A stretch of DNA of 64,000 nucleotides. Origin: UMGS1696 sp964463375 (GTDB taxonomy: Bacteria > Bacillota > Clostridia > Oscillospirales > CAG-272). Below, one piece after another: positions 30,867 through 39,645 of this stretch. A program made the translations under genes and the position numbers. Numbering within the stretch: the stretch's first letter is position 1; each line of letters starts with the position of its first letter. The DNA lies in assembly GCA_964463375.1 (NCBI GenBank), contig CAYXBQ010000005.1, forward strand, positions 54,230 through 118,229. The letters are read 5' to 3'. The notes under the pieces were generated by a model, which made no database searches, had not been told where the DNA came from, and saw only the letters and a program-made list of their open reading frames with translations.

Positions 30867-32219
30867 TCACAGCTCGCCGGAAATGTGGGTGTAGATCTGT
30901 TCTCGGATCGTGGTGATGGTCGCATAGGTCTGGGCGATCCAGAGTAGGGTGATGACGATACAGATCACGCCAATGGATTCCACATCCACCAGGGCGTATC
31001 GATAGGCACAGGCGGCGATAGTATTAACTACGGCTATGGCAGCATTGAGCAGCAGACGGGATCCGGCTAAGTTGGTCAGCTCCACATTTTGTGCTTGTCT
31101 GCTGTAGGGCAAGCCGGGGACTTCGGCACGATCGGTCAGGTGCTGGCGGATCACACGGAAGTATACCACTAAGAACAGCAGCAGTCCAGCCAATGCGGCG
31201 ATGTATTCCAACAGTTCGGTTACGGCCATGGCGTAATAGCGATCGTAGGCTTTGTCGATCCACTCCACAGCTTCGACTTGGTAATCGTCGAAGTAGCGGA
31301 TCTGCTGGATCAGGTTCCATATGGACAATCCGGCTCGAACGATGGCAAAGGGGATCACGCCGTAGGCCAGCTTTTCATACTTCCCTGCGTACACAGCGGC
31401 GGCGACGAGGAACCCGGCGGATATGGCACCCACCATCACGTTCACGCCATCCACGATGCAGAACAGCGATGTGACCACGGCGAGCAGGTAGCAGAATGCT
31501 ACCTTTCGCATACGCATGGCACAGAACAGGCCGGTCTGCGGCAGGATGTCGGTCTCGTACTTCCTTTGCAACCGGGTGAGGAAGGCTTGTTCCTTCCGGA
31601 TGCCGTTCCAGTATTTGTATGTACGAACGTACCACACCAGACCCACGATCAGAACGATCAGACCCAGCAGCACGTACAGGAACGGTTTGTAGTAGGAATA
31701 TTCGATAGAGATCGTATTCACCGTACCCACGTAATCGAACAGCTGTAATGCCGTCAGCTCCGGGGCGATGGAACAGGCCACCCGCAGGATGTAGAACACC
31801 AATGTATGTCGCAGCCAGCTTTCGCCACGTTCCTTGGGTTTGCGGTTCTTGCGCTGGATCTTAGCATACACGGCCTCGCTCTGGTACCACATACCGGCGA
31901 AATCGAAGCCTTCCTTCAATTCTTTGATGGCCGGGATGAAATACAGCAGCTCAAAAATGGAGAAGACAAAGGTAAGCAGCAGCATACCGGAATCCGAGAC
32001 CATGGGCCAAAACAGGATGGCAAAGCATTTTGCAAGCTCTATTAGCCCCAGTTTCCAAAAGCGATCCTTGGCTTCGGAAAGGTGATCTACGAACAAGGCG
32101 GTCTTTGATAGTCCTTTTACGATCAGGAAGAAACCAATGCAGTCCGGCAGGAGGTCCAGTATGTGGACCACGGGGTTTATCAGGAATAGAAAACCCACAA
32201 GAATATATCCGATCCCCAT
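30867..32219 (-). CDS. Polytopic membrane protein, second gene behind secA
   Basis: 450 residues, ATG at 32219 with AAAGGAG before it. About ten hydrophobic segments spread over the length, with charged cytoplasmic loops (KIQRKNRKPKERGE; KYWNGIRKEQAFLTRLQRKY). I do not recognise the family. Its first 60 residues (MGIGYILVGFLFL..., PDCIGFFLIVKGLSK) resemble the start of the next gene upstream (32230-32961), so the two seem to share an N-terminal module. Position in the secA transcript could mean a link to membrane or secretion, but that is only context. Confidence 0.7.
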   Translation of the reverse strand: MGIGYILVGFLFLINPVVHILDLLPDCIGFFLIVKGLSKTALFVDHLSEAKDRFWKLGLIELAKCFAILFWPMVSDSGMLLLTFVFSIFELLYFIPAIKELKEGFDFAGMWYQSEAVYAKIQRKNRKPKERGESWLRHTLVFYILRVACSIAPELTALQLFDYVGTVNTISIEYSYYKPFLYVLLGLIVLIVGLVWYVRTYKYWNGIRKEQAFLTRLQRKYETDILPQTGLFCAMRMRKVAFCYLLAVVTSLFCIVDGVNVMVGAISAGFLVAAAVYAGKYEKLAYGVIPFAIVRAGLSIWNLIQQIRYFDDYQVEAVEWIDKAYDRYYAMAVTELLEYIAALAGLLLFLVVYFRVIRQHLTDRAEVPGLPYSRQAQNVELTNLAGSRLLLNAAIAVVNTIAACAYRYALVDVESIGVICIVITLLWIAQTYATITTIREQIYTHISGEL

Positions 32220-32229
32220 ATTTTCTCCT

Positions 32230-32961
32230 TTATTTCTTTTTTGTCTTTTTCTTTTTGGTGCCACGGCGTTTGGTCTTCTCCGCTGCCTTTTTTTCCGCTT
32301 CTTCCAGTGCTAACTCCATAGACTGCTTGCGATAGGCGTTCTTTTTGTCCTCCACGCGGTCGAATGCGTCACTGAGTTTATTGAACAGCGGGATCTTCGA
32401 GCGGCGGTTTTCCATGGGGTCCCCTTCAGCAGGATACAGCATACCGAAGCAGGAATGGAACAGCAGGATATTGACGATCATGCAGACCCAGAAATACAGG
32501 TACACCAGCAGACTCACGTAGGATACCACTTCCGGTGCCGCCTGGGCAAGCAACAGCGTACCGAAATACAGCACGTAATAGGTGATGCTCATGACCAGGT
32601 TCCGCAGTGCTTTTTCGGCAAGCCCCGGACATTCTGCCCCCGTAGCGATCCCACGGACACCCAACAGGATACAAACATGCATCCCCAGTGCGGACAGTGC
32701 CTTGATGATATCCATGATCATATCCAGCGGGCTGCCATTTTCCAGCTTATGCAGGGACAGCAGCACACCGGCAGACAGGGCCAGTATGGTAAAGATCACA
32801 CCGGCCACTGCAGCTCCTTGGAAATAGCGATTGTACTCTGCCAGCTTGGTGAAGGCGTACAGCATCACCAGGGCTCCGATCACGTCGGCAAAAAAGTAGG
32901 CTTCCGAAATGGTAAAGGCGAAGGTCAGGAAATATCCGAATAGTAACAGTCCAAAACCCAT
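32230..32961 (-). CDS. Membrane protein with lysine-rich tail, directly behind secA
   Basis: 243 residues, starting five bases after the secA stop codon, so translation is probably coupled; no strong ribosome site of its own is seen except GAGGAC further up, inside secA. Six or so hydrophobic segments up to about residue 180. The cytoplasmic C-terminal ~65 residues are highly charged, with a helix (FDRVEDKKNAYRKQSMELAL) and a basic end of Lys/Arg repeats. The N terminus (MGFGLLLFGYFLT..., ADVIGALVMLYAFTKLAEYN) resembles that of the following gene. No family recognised. Confidence 0.7.
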   Translation of the reverse strand: MGFGLLLFGYFLTFAFTISEAYFFADVIGALVMLYAFTKLAEYNRYFQGAAVAGVIFTILALSAGVLLSLHKLENGSPLDMIMDIIKALSALGMHVCILLGVRGIATGAECPGLAEKALRNLVMSITYYVLYFGTLLLAQAAPEVVSYVSLLVYLYFWVCMIVNILLFHSCFGMLYPAEGDPMENRRSKIPLFNKLSDAFDRVEDKKNAYRKQSMELALEEAEKKAAEKTKRRGTKKKKTKKK

Positions 32962-32966
32962 ATGGA

Positions 32967-35765
32967 TCAGTCGTCCTCGCCGTCGTTTTCCAGACCGGCG
33001 CCGCAGCACTTTTTGTACTTCTTGCCGCTGCCGCAGGGACAAGGATCGTTCCGACCGACTTTACCCTTATTCACAACAGGCTTCTTTGGCTCTGCTTTGG
33101 ATTCACCACCGGCAAAACCTTCGGACACAGGCTTAGCCACTTCCACACGCTTCAGCTCTGCCTGGGGCTTGGGGATCACGGACAGCAGCATACGAACGGT
33201 ATCGTTGCGGATCTCCAGCACCATTTCGTCGAACATATCGGCACCCACCAGACGGTACTCGGAGATGGGGTTCCGCTGTGCGTAGGCTTGCAGACCGATG
33301 GTCTCCATCAGGGAATCCATTGCTTCCAGGTGATCCATCCACTTCTTGTCTACGTTTTGCAGCAGGATGATCCGTTCGATCTCCCGCATCTGTTCTTCGC
33401 CGAACAGCTCGGTTTCCTTCTTATGATACAGCGTTTCTGCCCGATCCAGCAGGGTCTTTTCGATCTCGGCACGGATGGCAGCGGGCTCGCCGGTCATGTT
33501 TTCAAAATCATCGGGCATGCATAGCAGACCCATATAGTTGTTCTTGAGGCCGGGCAGATCCCATGCGGACATATCGTCCTCGTGGAGAGAGCTTGCTACG
33601 GCATCCTTGATGGAGGCAGTGATCATGCCACGGATCTTGTCCTTCAGGTCGCCGTTGTCCAGCACCTCAGAACGCTGGTTGTAGATCACGGTACGCTGCT
33701 GGTTCATGACATCGTCGTAGGCCAGCACGTTCTTACGACGGTTGAAGTTCTGGTCTTCCAGCTTCTTCTGCGCCGATTCGATGGAGCCGGACAGGATCTT
33801 GGCATCGATAGCCTGGTCTTCTTCCAGACCCAGCTTATCCACAATGCCTGTGATCCGGTCGGAGCCGAACAGACGCATCAGGTCATCCTCAAAGGACAGG
33901 AAGAACCGGGATTCGCCGGGGTCACCCTGACGGCCGGAACGACCACGGAGCTGGTTATCGATACGGCGGGATTCGTGCCGTTCGGTACCGATCACGAACA
34001 GACCACCGGCTGCTCTGACCTTTTCGGCTTCCGGGCGGATCTCGTCTTCGTACTGCTTGTACAGTTCCTTGAAGTGCTTTCTGGCCTCCATGACTTCCTC
34101 GGTCACAGACTGGGAAGAACCGGTGGCCAGGGCGATCATGCTTTCCTCGTAGCCTTCCTTACGCATCTGTGCCTTCGCCAGGTGTTCGGCGTTACCACCC
34201 AGCAGGATGTCCGTACCACGACCAGCCATGTTGGTGGAGATGGTCACAGCACCCAGCTTACCGGCCTGTGCTACGATGTCGGCTTCTTTTTCGTGATACT
34301 TGGCGTTCAGCACGGTATGGGGGATGCCGGTTGCCTTCAGCTTCCGAGACAGCTCCTCGGACTTTTCGATGGACACGGTACCAACCAGTACGGGCTGGCC
34401 CTTTTCGTGACACGCCTCGATCTGCTTGATGATGGCATTGTACTTGCCGTTGCGGGTCTTATATACAGCATCCGGATGGTCTACACGGATCATGGGACGG
34501 TTGGTGGGTACTTCCACAACGTCCAGGTTGTAGATTTCACGGAATTCGTTTTCTTCGGACAGAGCCGTACCGGTCATACCGGACAGCTTGGTATACATAC
34601 GGAAGTAGTTCTGGAAGGTGATGGTGGCGATGGTGCGGTTTTCCTTCTGGATCTTTACGCCTTCCTTGGCTTCGATGGCCTGGTGCAGACCGTCGGAGAA
34701 CCGTCTACCGGGCATGATACGACCGGTGAAGGTATCTACGATCAGCACCTCGTTGTCCTTGACCACGTAGTCGATGTCTCTGGTCATGATACCATAGGCC
34801 TTCAGCGCCTGGTAGATATGGTGGGAGATCTCGGCGTTTTCGGGGTCAGAGAGGTTTTGTAGGCCGAAATACTTTTCTGCCTTTTCCACACCGGACTTGG
34901 TCAGCGTGGTGCTCTTGGCCTTTTCGTCTACGATATAGTCGGCATTTACGTCGTCATGGTCTTCCTTGCGGTCCAGCTCTTTGATCACGAACTTGGACAG
35001 ACCTCTTACAAAGCGGTTGGCCATATCGTACAACATATTCACATCGCTACCCTGACCGGAGATGATCAGCGGGGTTCTGGCTTCGTCGATCAGGATGGAG
35101 TCCACCTCGTCCACGATGGCGAAGTTGTGGCCTCTCTGCACCCGCTGGTTGGCGTAGGTCACCATGTTGTCACGCAGGTAGTCAAAGCCGAATTCGTTGT
35201 TGGTACCGTAGGTGATGTCGCAGTTGTAGGCCTTTTGCTTATCCGGCTTCTTCTGATCATGCACCACCAGACCGGTGGTCAGGCCAAGAAATTCATGTAC
35301 ACGGCCGATCTCTTCGCAGCCCACTCTTGCCAGGTAGTCGTTGACGGTGACCACGTGTACCCCTTTGCCGGACAGAGCGTTCAGATAGGACGGCAGTGCG
35401 GCCACGATGGTCTTCCCTTCACCGGTCTTCATTTCGGTGATACGACCCTGGTGCAGCAGGATACCGCCCATGAGCTGTACGTCGAAGGGACGCTTGCCCA
35501 GCACACGGTCGGCGGCTTCTCTGGCCAGTGCAAAAGCATCCGGCAGAATGTCGTCCAGGGTATCGGTGCCGGCCAGTCTGGCCTTGAATTTATCGGTCAT
35601 CTGCGCCATTTCGGCATCGCTCATCCGTTTATATGTGTCCGCAAGGGCATTGATGCGGTTGACCTGCGGCATGATTTTTTTGATCTGGCGGTCACTATAG
35701 GTACCAAAAATATTCGTAATCAGTCCCATTACACTGTTTTGCACCGGTGTGGTTTTCCGGCGCAT
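32967..35765 (-). CDS. secA: Protein translocase ATPase SecA
   Basis: 932 residues. Motor of the Sec pathway: it binds preproteins at the membrane and drives them through SecYEG by ATP hydrolysis. Visible parts are Walker A MKTGEGKT, VITVNDYLARVG-like strand VVTVNDYLA, DEVDSILIDEARTPLIISG (DEAD-type Walker B), the preprotein cross-linking domain, IATNMAGRGTD-like STNMAGRGTDI, and RRIDNQLRGRSGRQGDPG. The C terminus ends in the zinc SEC-C motif DPCPCGSGKKYKKCCG. The ATG at 35765 has GAGGAG very close (one to three bases), so MGLITNIF at 35729, the usual SecA beginning, is an alternative start, although it lacks a ribosome site. Transcribed with two membrane protein genes. Confidence 0.97.
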   Translation of the reverse strand: MRRKTTPVQNSVMGLITNIFGTYSDRQIKKIMPQVNRINALADTYKRMSDAEMAQMTDKFKARLAGTDTLDDILPDAFALAREAADRVLGKRPFDVQLMGGILLHQGRITEMKTGEGKTIVAALPSYLNALSGKGVHVVTVNDYLARVGCEEIGRVHEFLGLTTGLVVHDQKKPDKQKAYNCDITYGTNNEFGFDYLRDNMVTYANQRVQRGHNFAIVDEVDSILIDEARTPLIISGQGSDVNMLYDMANRFVRGLSKFVIKELDRKEDHDDVNADYIVDEKAKSTTLTKSGVEKAEKYFGLQNLSDPENAEISHHIYQALKAYGIMTRDIDYVVKDNEVLIVDTFTGRIMPGRRFSDGLHQAIEAKEGVKIQKENRTIATITFQNYFRMYTKLSGMTGTALSEENEFREIYNLDVVEVPTNRPMIRVDHPDAVYKTRNGKYNAIIKQIEACHEKGQPVLVGTVSIEKSEELSRKLKATGIPHTVLNAKYHEKEADIVAQAGKLGAVTISTNMAGRGTDILLGGNAEHLAKAQMRKEGYEESMIALATGSSQSVTEEVMEARKHFKELYKQYEDEIRPEAEKVRAAGGLFVIGTERHESRRIDNQLRGRSGRQGDPGESRFFLSFEDDLMRLFGSDRITGIVDKLGLEEDQAIDAKILSGSIESAQKKLEDQNFNRRKNVLAYDDVMNQQRTVIYNQRSEVLDNGDLKDKIRGMITASIKDAVASSLHEDDMSAWDLPGLKNNYMGLLCMPDDFENMTGEPAAIRAEIEKTLLDRAETLYHKKETELFGEEQMREIERIILLQNVDKKWMDHLEAMDSLMETIGLQAYAQRNPISEYRLVGADMFDEMVLEIRNDTVRMLLSVIPKPQAELKRVEVAKPVSEGFAGGESKAEPKKPVVNKGKVGRNDPCPCGSGKKYKKCCGAGLENDGEDD

Positions 35766-35903
35766 TCTCCTCTGTTGTTTTTATATTGTATGGCTCTTTG
35801 GTTTGCTTACACGTTATCCTTAGTATTATACTACTTTTTTGTGGATATTGGTAGTTGTAATTGTAAATTTATTGCATACGAGCAACTTTTTTTCGCAAAA
35901 AAC

Positions 35904-35932
35904 TTGCCAAACGGCATCGCTTGCGTTATAAT
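35904..35932 (+). promoter_or_regulatory. Sigma-A promoter of trmL
   Basis: TTGCCA, 17-base spacer, TATAAT. Transcription should begin near 35939, leaving almost no leader before the ATG at 35943 but a normal leader before the TTG at 35967. Confidence 0.8.
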
Positions 35933-35966
35933 ATCCTTCGATATGGATCGAAAGGAAGTGTTATTT

Positions 35967-36464
35967 TTGTCTGCACTGCTCAATATTGTACTCCATCAGC
36001 CGGAGATCCCACAGAATACCGGCAACATTGCCAGGACTTGCGCCGCTACAGGAGCATCTCTGCACATCATCAAGCCCATGGGGTTCACCATCGATGATCG
36101 CAAGCTCAAGCGGGCGGGGCTGGATTACTGGCATCTGCTGGACATCACCTACTATGAGGACCTCGACGATTTCTATGCACGGAATCCGGAGGCGGCTGTG
36201 TATTACTTCACCACCAAGGCACCCCGTGCGTACACCGAAGTGGCGTACCCGCTGCCGACGTATATCATGTTCGGTAAAGAAACGGCAGGGCTACCGGAGG
36301 ATCTATTGCAGGCCCATTTGGATCACTGCGTGCGCATCCCCATGCGGGAATCCCTGCGGAGCCTGAATCTGTCAAACTCTGTTGCCATTGCGGTATATGA
36401 GGTACTGCGGCAGCACGATTTTCCTATGCAGCAGCTGGGATCGGATCACCTGACGGGAAAATGA
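35967..36464 (+). CDS. trmL: tRNA (cytidine(34)-2'-O)-methyltransferase TrmL, TTG start
   Basis: 165 residues of the SPOUT fold. It methylates the ribose of the wobble nucleotide of certain leucine tRNAs. Family blocks: LNIVLHQPEIPQNTGNIART, HIIKPMGFTIDDRKLKRAGL, YIMFGKETAGLP and IPMRESLRSLNLSNSVAI, the knot that binds S-adenosylmethionine. TTG at 35967 is chosen because AAGGAAG lies eight bases before it and the protein then begins just ahead of the conserved LLNIVL. The in-frame ATG at 35943 would be nearly leaderless. Its stop TGA abuts the stop of the convergent cls gene with no gap. Confidence 0.88.
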   Translation: MSALLNIVLHQPEIPQNTGNIARTCAATGASLHIIKPMGFTIDDRKLKRAGLDYWHLLDITYYEDLDDFYARNPEAAVYYFTTKAPRAYTEVAYPLPTYIMFGKETAGLPEDLLQAHLDHCVRIPMRESLRSLNLSNSVAIAVYEVLRQHDFPMQQLGSDHLTGK

Positions 36465-38042
36465 TCACAGCATCGGTGCGATGATATCTAAGATACACCG
36501 ATACAGCCGACGTAGGAAGGGGACCTTGCAGTCTTCCAAATGGATCTCTCGGCTGGCGGCCAGCATATGCTGACAGTCGGTCTTGATATCCTGGATCACG
36601 GGAGTTTTGTACATCCACACGCCGCACTCGAAATGGAGGAACAGGCTGCGGAAATCCAAATTCACACTACCCACGGTGGCGTACAGGTCGTCGCAGACAA
36701 AGGTCTTGGCGTGTACAAAGCCGGGGGTATATTCATATACACGCACGCCGTTTTCCAGCAGGTATTTGTAGTAGGATTTGGTGGTCTCGTTGATGGTCTT
36801 TTTGTCCGGGATCCCCGGTGTGATGATCCGCACGTCTACGCCGCTTTTGGCCGCACAGCACAGAGCCTGCTTCATCTGTTCATCGATGATCAGGTACGGT
36901 GTGGTGATCCAGACATACCGGGTGGCCTGGTACAGCATATGCAGGTAGATATTCTCTCCCACCGGCTCATTGTCCAACGGATTGTCGGTATAGGGCTGTA
37001 CGATGCCATGCCCTGGGGGGATCTGACGAGTGGCCGGGCGGTATTTTTCGTAATGATTTTCTTCCGGTCTGGCAGGTGGCTTATCCAGGTAATCCCACAT
37101 AGTCAGGAACATGAGGGTAAAGCTCCAGGCTGCCTCGCCGCGCACCAGTACAGCATTGTCCTTCCAGTAGCCGTGGGGGTGTGTCTCGTTGATGTATTCG
37201 TCGGCGATATTGACCCCGCCGGTGAAGGCTGTATATCCATCGATCACGCAGATCTTGCGGTGGTCCCGGTTGTTTTGGCGGGCATCCAGCACAGGCACAA
37301 AGGGATGGAACACATGGCATTGGATCCCGCATTCCTGTAGCTCCTTCGGATACTGGCGACTTAAGCGGGTGATGCTGCCGAAATCGTCGTAGATCACACG
37401 GACATCCACACCGGCTGCTGCCTTTTGCACGAGCACACTGCGGATCGCTTCCCACATTTTGCCGTGACCGATGATGAAATATTCTAAGAAGATATAATGC
37501 TCTGCTTTTTCCAGCTCCGGGATCAGCGCTTCTAAAAACGCTTCGCCGGTGGGATAATAGGTGCTTTCCGTATGTCGGTACGGCGGACACATGCTCATGC
37601 GATCCATGTACGCAGCCTGTCTTCCGGCGTCCGGATTTTCGGCATACAATTCCCGCAGCACATCCGACTGATCCTCTTTCTGGGATTCGGTGATGGAGGT
37701 GATGCGGCTCATGGTCTGCTTGACTTTTTTCGACAGTGTATTGGCACTGAAAATGTAATACATGCCCACGCCAACCGGCTGAAACAGGAATACGACCACG
37801 ATCCATGCGATCTTATAGCCGGGATTGAAGTCGGTGCTGATCACGTGGCAGGCACCCAAAAAGGAGATCACAGAGGAGATGGAGACCAGGATGTAGTAAT
37901 GTTCCGTAAACCGCAGGATCCAGACCGCAATGAGCACGATCTGCAGTAGGATGAGGATCCCCACCAGCACGACACGGCTGAACAGCAGCTTTATCAGCGG
38001 ACGAAGGATATTGCGGCTTTTTCGTTTTTTGTCTTTTGGCAT
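36465..38042 (-). CDS. cls: Cardiolipin synthase
   Basis: 525 residues. Two N-terminal transmembrane segments (about 22-45 and 52-70) and a third hydrophobic stretch precede two phospholipase D motifs: HRKICVIDG, within NNRDHRKICVIDGYTAFTGG, and HAKTFVCDD, within GFVHAKTFVCDDLYATVGS. These are the HKD motifs of the PLD-type enzyme that joins two phosphatidylglycerols to cardiolipin. ATG at 38042 is preferred over the upstream in-frame ATG at 38102, which is only about six bases from the predicted transcription start and has no ribosome site. The stop codons of cls and trmL form TGATCA. Confidence 0.93.
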   Translation of the reverse strand: MPKDKKRKSRNILRPLIKLLFSRVVLVGILILLQIVLIAVWILRFTEHYYILVSISSVISFLGACHVISTDFNPGYKIAWIVVVFLFQPVGVGMYYIFSANTLSKKVKQTMSRITSITESQKEDQSDVLRELYAENPDAGRQAAYMDRMSMCPPYRHTESTYYPTGEAFLEALIPELEKAEHYIFLEYFIIGHGKMWEAIRSVLVQKAAAGVDVRVIYDDFGSITRLSRQYPKELQECGIQCHVFHPFVPVLDARQNNRDHRKICVIDGYTAFTGGVNIADEYINETHPHGYWKDNAVLVRGEAAWSFTLMFLTMWDYLDKPPARPEENHYEKYRPATRQIPPGHGIVQPYTDNPLDNEPVGENIYLHMLYQATRYVWITTPYLIIDEQMKQALCCAAKSGVDVRIITPGIPDKKTINETTKSYYKYLLENGVRVYEYTPGFVHAKTFVCDDLYATVGSVNLDFRSLFLHFECGVWMYKTPVIQDIKTDCQHMLAASREIHLEDCKVPFLRRLYRCILDIIAPML

Positions 38043-38115
38043 ATTTTCTATTCTGATCCTTTTCTCGGAGAAACACAAAGAGACAAGAAAAAACGCCCCC
38101 ATTGTGCTAACCTAT

Positions 38116-38144
38116 ATCATACACGATTCTGCGGAAAAAGTCAA
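38116..38144 (-). promoter_or_regulatory. Sigma-A promoter of cls
   Basis: Minus strand TTGACT, 17-base spacer, TATGAT. A second TTGAC copy lies five bases upstream. Confidence 0.75.
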
Positions 38145-38156
38145 GTCAATTTCCTC

Positions 38157-38185
38157 TTGTTTTTTGCAAAGTTTTGTGCTATACT
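38157..38185 (+). promoter_or_regulatory. Promoter of the SGNH hydrolase gene
   Basis: TTGTTT, 17-base spacer, TATACT, 40 bases before the start. Divergent from the cls promoter. Confidence 0.65.
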
Positions 38186-38225
38186 ACCATTGGTACCCTA
38201 TTTTACCATCATGGAGGACATAAAC

Positions 38226-38843
38226 ATGAAAATTTTGTTTCAGGGTGACAGCATCACCGACGCAGGCCGGGACAGAAGTGATCCCACCAATTTGGGCAAC
38301 GGTTATCCCAAATATGCCGCTGCGCTGATCGCCGCCAGACATCCCAATGTGGACTTCACCTTCTACGATCTGGGCATCAGCGGGGACAGAGCCGAGTGTC
38401 TCCGGGATCGTTGGCAACAGGACTGTATTGCATATGATCCGGATCTGGTTTCCATTCTCATTGGTGTCAACGATACCTGGCACAGAGCGGCGGACGAAAA
38501 CTGGATGCCCCACGAATATTTTGAAGAGTGTTACCGGTACTGCCTGGAGGAGATCAAGCAGAAGACGCATGCCAAGATCCTGATCCTGGAGCAATTCATC
38601 GTACCCACCGGTGCGTTGGCCAATGGACGTGCCGATCTGGATGCCAAGATCCAGGTGACCAGAAAGCTGGCAAGAGAATATGCCGATGCCTTTATTCCGC
38701 TGGATGGGCTCCTTGCACAGGCAAGCATGCACGTGGATCCAACGCTGTGGGCTGCGGATGGCGTACATCCTACGGCGGCCGGTGCCCAGTTCATTGGGGA
38801 TCTGTATGCCGATGCGGTGGACAAGCTGTTCCCGCTGCTGTGA
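38226..38843 (+). CDS. SGNH/GDSL-family hydrolase
   Basis: 205 residues from the ATG at 38226 with GGAGG eight bases before. The four blocks of the SGNH fold are visible: GDSIT (Ser9 nucleophile), LGISGDRAE, ILIGVNDTW (Asn) and the Asp-His pair in AADGVHPTAAG. No signal peptide, so cytoplasmic. It probably removes acetyl or other acyl groups from sugars or lipids, in keeping with the glycan enzymes elsewhere and with the phospholipid genes on either side. Probably co-transcribed with the glycerophosphodiesterase gene 25 bases downstream. Confidence 0.88.
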   Translation: MKILFQGDSITDAGRDRSDPTNLGNGYPKYAAALIAARHPNVDFTFYDLGISGDRAECLRDRWQQDCIAYDPDLVSILIGVNDTWHRAADENWMPHEYFEECYRYCLEEIKQKTHAKILILEQFIVPTGALANGRADLDAKIQVTRKLAREYADAFIPLDGLLAQASMHVDPTLWAADGVHPTAAGAQFIGDLYADAVDKLFPLL

Positions 38844-38868
38844 TGCAGAGTTTTGAGGAGATATGACT

Positions 38869-39594
38869 ATGCAGAATATCTATGTTGAGGGACACCGGGG
38901 CTATTGTGCGCTGTATCCGGAGAATACCCTGCTTTCCTATGAAAAGGCCATTGAGCTGGGTGTGGATGCCATCGAATTTGATGTATGGCTGTCCAGCGAC
39001 AAGCAGCCGGTGTTGATGCACGATGGAGACACGGGGCGTACCTGTGGGGTTCCGGGGCATTTGCGGGATCGGACGCTTGCTGAAATCAAGAAGCTGGATC
39101 CCTGCTTCCGGGCGAAATTTGGGGAGCAGTTTGCCGGGCAGGTGGAGGTGCCTACGCTGTATGAGCTGCTTACCCTGGTGAAGGAGAAGAAGCCCTCTCT
39201 GAAGCTGGGAGTGGAGATCAAGGAATATACAGAGGAAACGGTGGACATCACCATCGCTGCTCTGGAAAAGTACGGCTTTGACATTCGCACGGACTGCTGG
39301 TTCTATGCATTCAACGGACGGATAATTCGGTATCTGAAGGAAAAATACGGTGCCCGCACCATGGGGTATCCGGACATCCAGATGCAGGAGTTCTGCGGCT
39401 ACGAATGGTATGACGAGATCGGGCTATCCATGATGTTCGTACACTCGGAGCTTTGTGCGTTCTATCGAGCCAAGGGGCTGCCGATGCATATGTACTGCGC
39501 CGATTCGGAAGCGGATGTACGGCTTTGCATCGAGCAGGGTGCTTCGCTGATCACAGCCAATGATCCTCGTGCGCTGCTAGGGATCGTGCGGTAA
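38869..39594 (+). CDS. Glycerophosphodiester phosphodiesterase
   Basis: 241 residues from the second ATG (38869), eight bases after GAGGAG; the ATG at 38863 is too close to that site. Short cytosolic GDPD of the UgpQ type: GHRGYCALYPENT (His9), DAIEFDVWLSSD (Glu36, Asp38), LMHDGD (His51) and LGVEIKEY carry the catalytic histidines and metal ligands. It splits glycerophosphodiesters, such as deacylated phospholipids, to glycerol-3-phosphate and an alcohol. Follows the SGNH hydrolase gene; both could act in lipid turnover. Terminator at 39606. Confidence 0.92.
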   Translation: MQNIYVEGHRGYCALYPENTLLSYEKAIELGVDAIEFDVWLSSDKQPVLMHDGDTGRTCGVPGHLRDRTLAEIKKLDPCFRAKFGEQFAGQVEVPTLYELLTLVKEKKPSLKLGVEIKEYTEETVDITIAALEKYGFDIRTDCWFYAFNGRIIRYLKEKYGARTMGYPDIQMQEFCGYEWYDEIGLSMMFVHSELCAFYRAKGLPMHMYCADSEADVRLCIEQGASLITANDPRALLGIVR

Positions 39595-39605
39595 TTTGCC
39601 AAAGG

Positions 39606-39637
39606 AAAAGACGACACGCTTTTGTGCCGTCTTTTTG
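39606..39637. terminator. Terminator between glycerophosphodiesterase and acetyltransferase genes
   Basis: AAAAGACGACAC, loop GCTTTT, GTGCCGTCTTTTT. Adenines on the left arm and thymines on the right suit use from both convergent genes. Confidence 0.85.
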
Positions 39638-39645
39638 CTTGCGAT

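Noticed and set aside
30707..30925. N-terminal extension of the beta-galactosidase
   Set aside because: It spans the promoter and lacks a ribosome site; AGGAGG fixes the start at 30706.
33582..34862. Open frame of 426 codons on the plus strand
   Set aside because: Exact antisense of the conserved secA gene; low-complexity, codon-shadow composition.
34956..35942. Long plus-strand open frame joined in frame to trmL
   Set aside because: It is antisense to secA, has no start signal, and trmL has its own promoter and ribosome site at 35904-35966.
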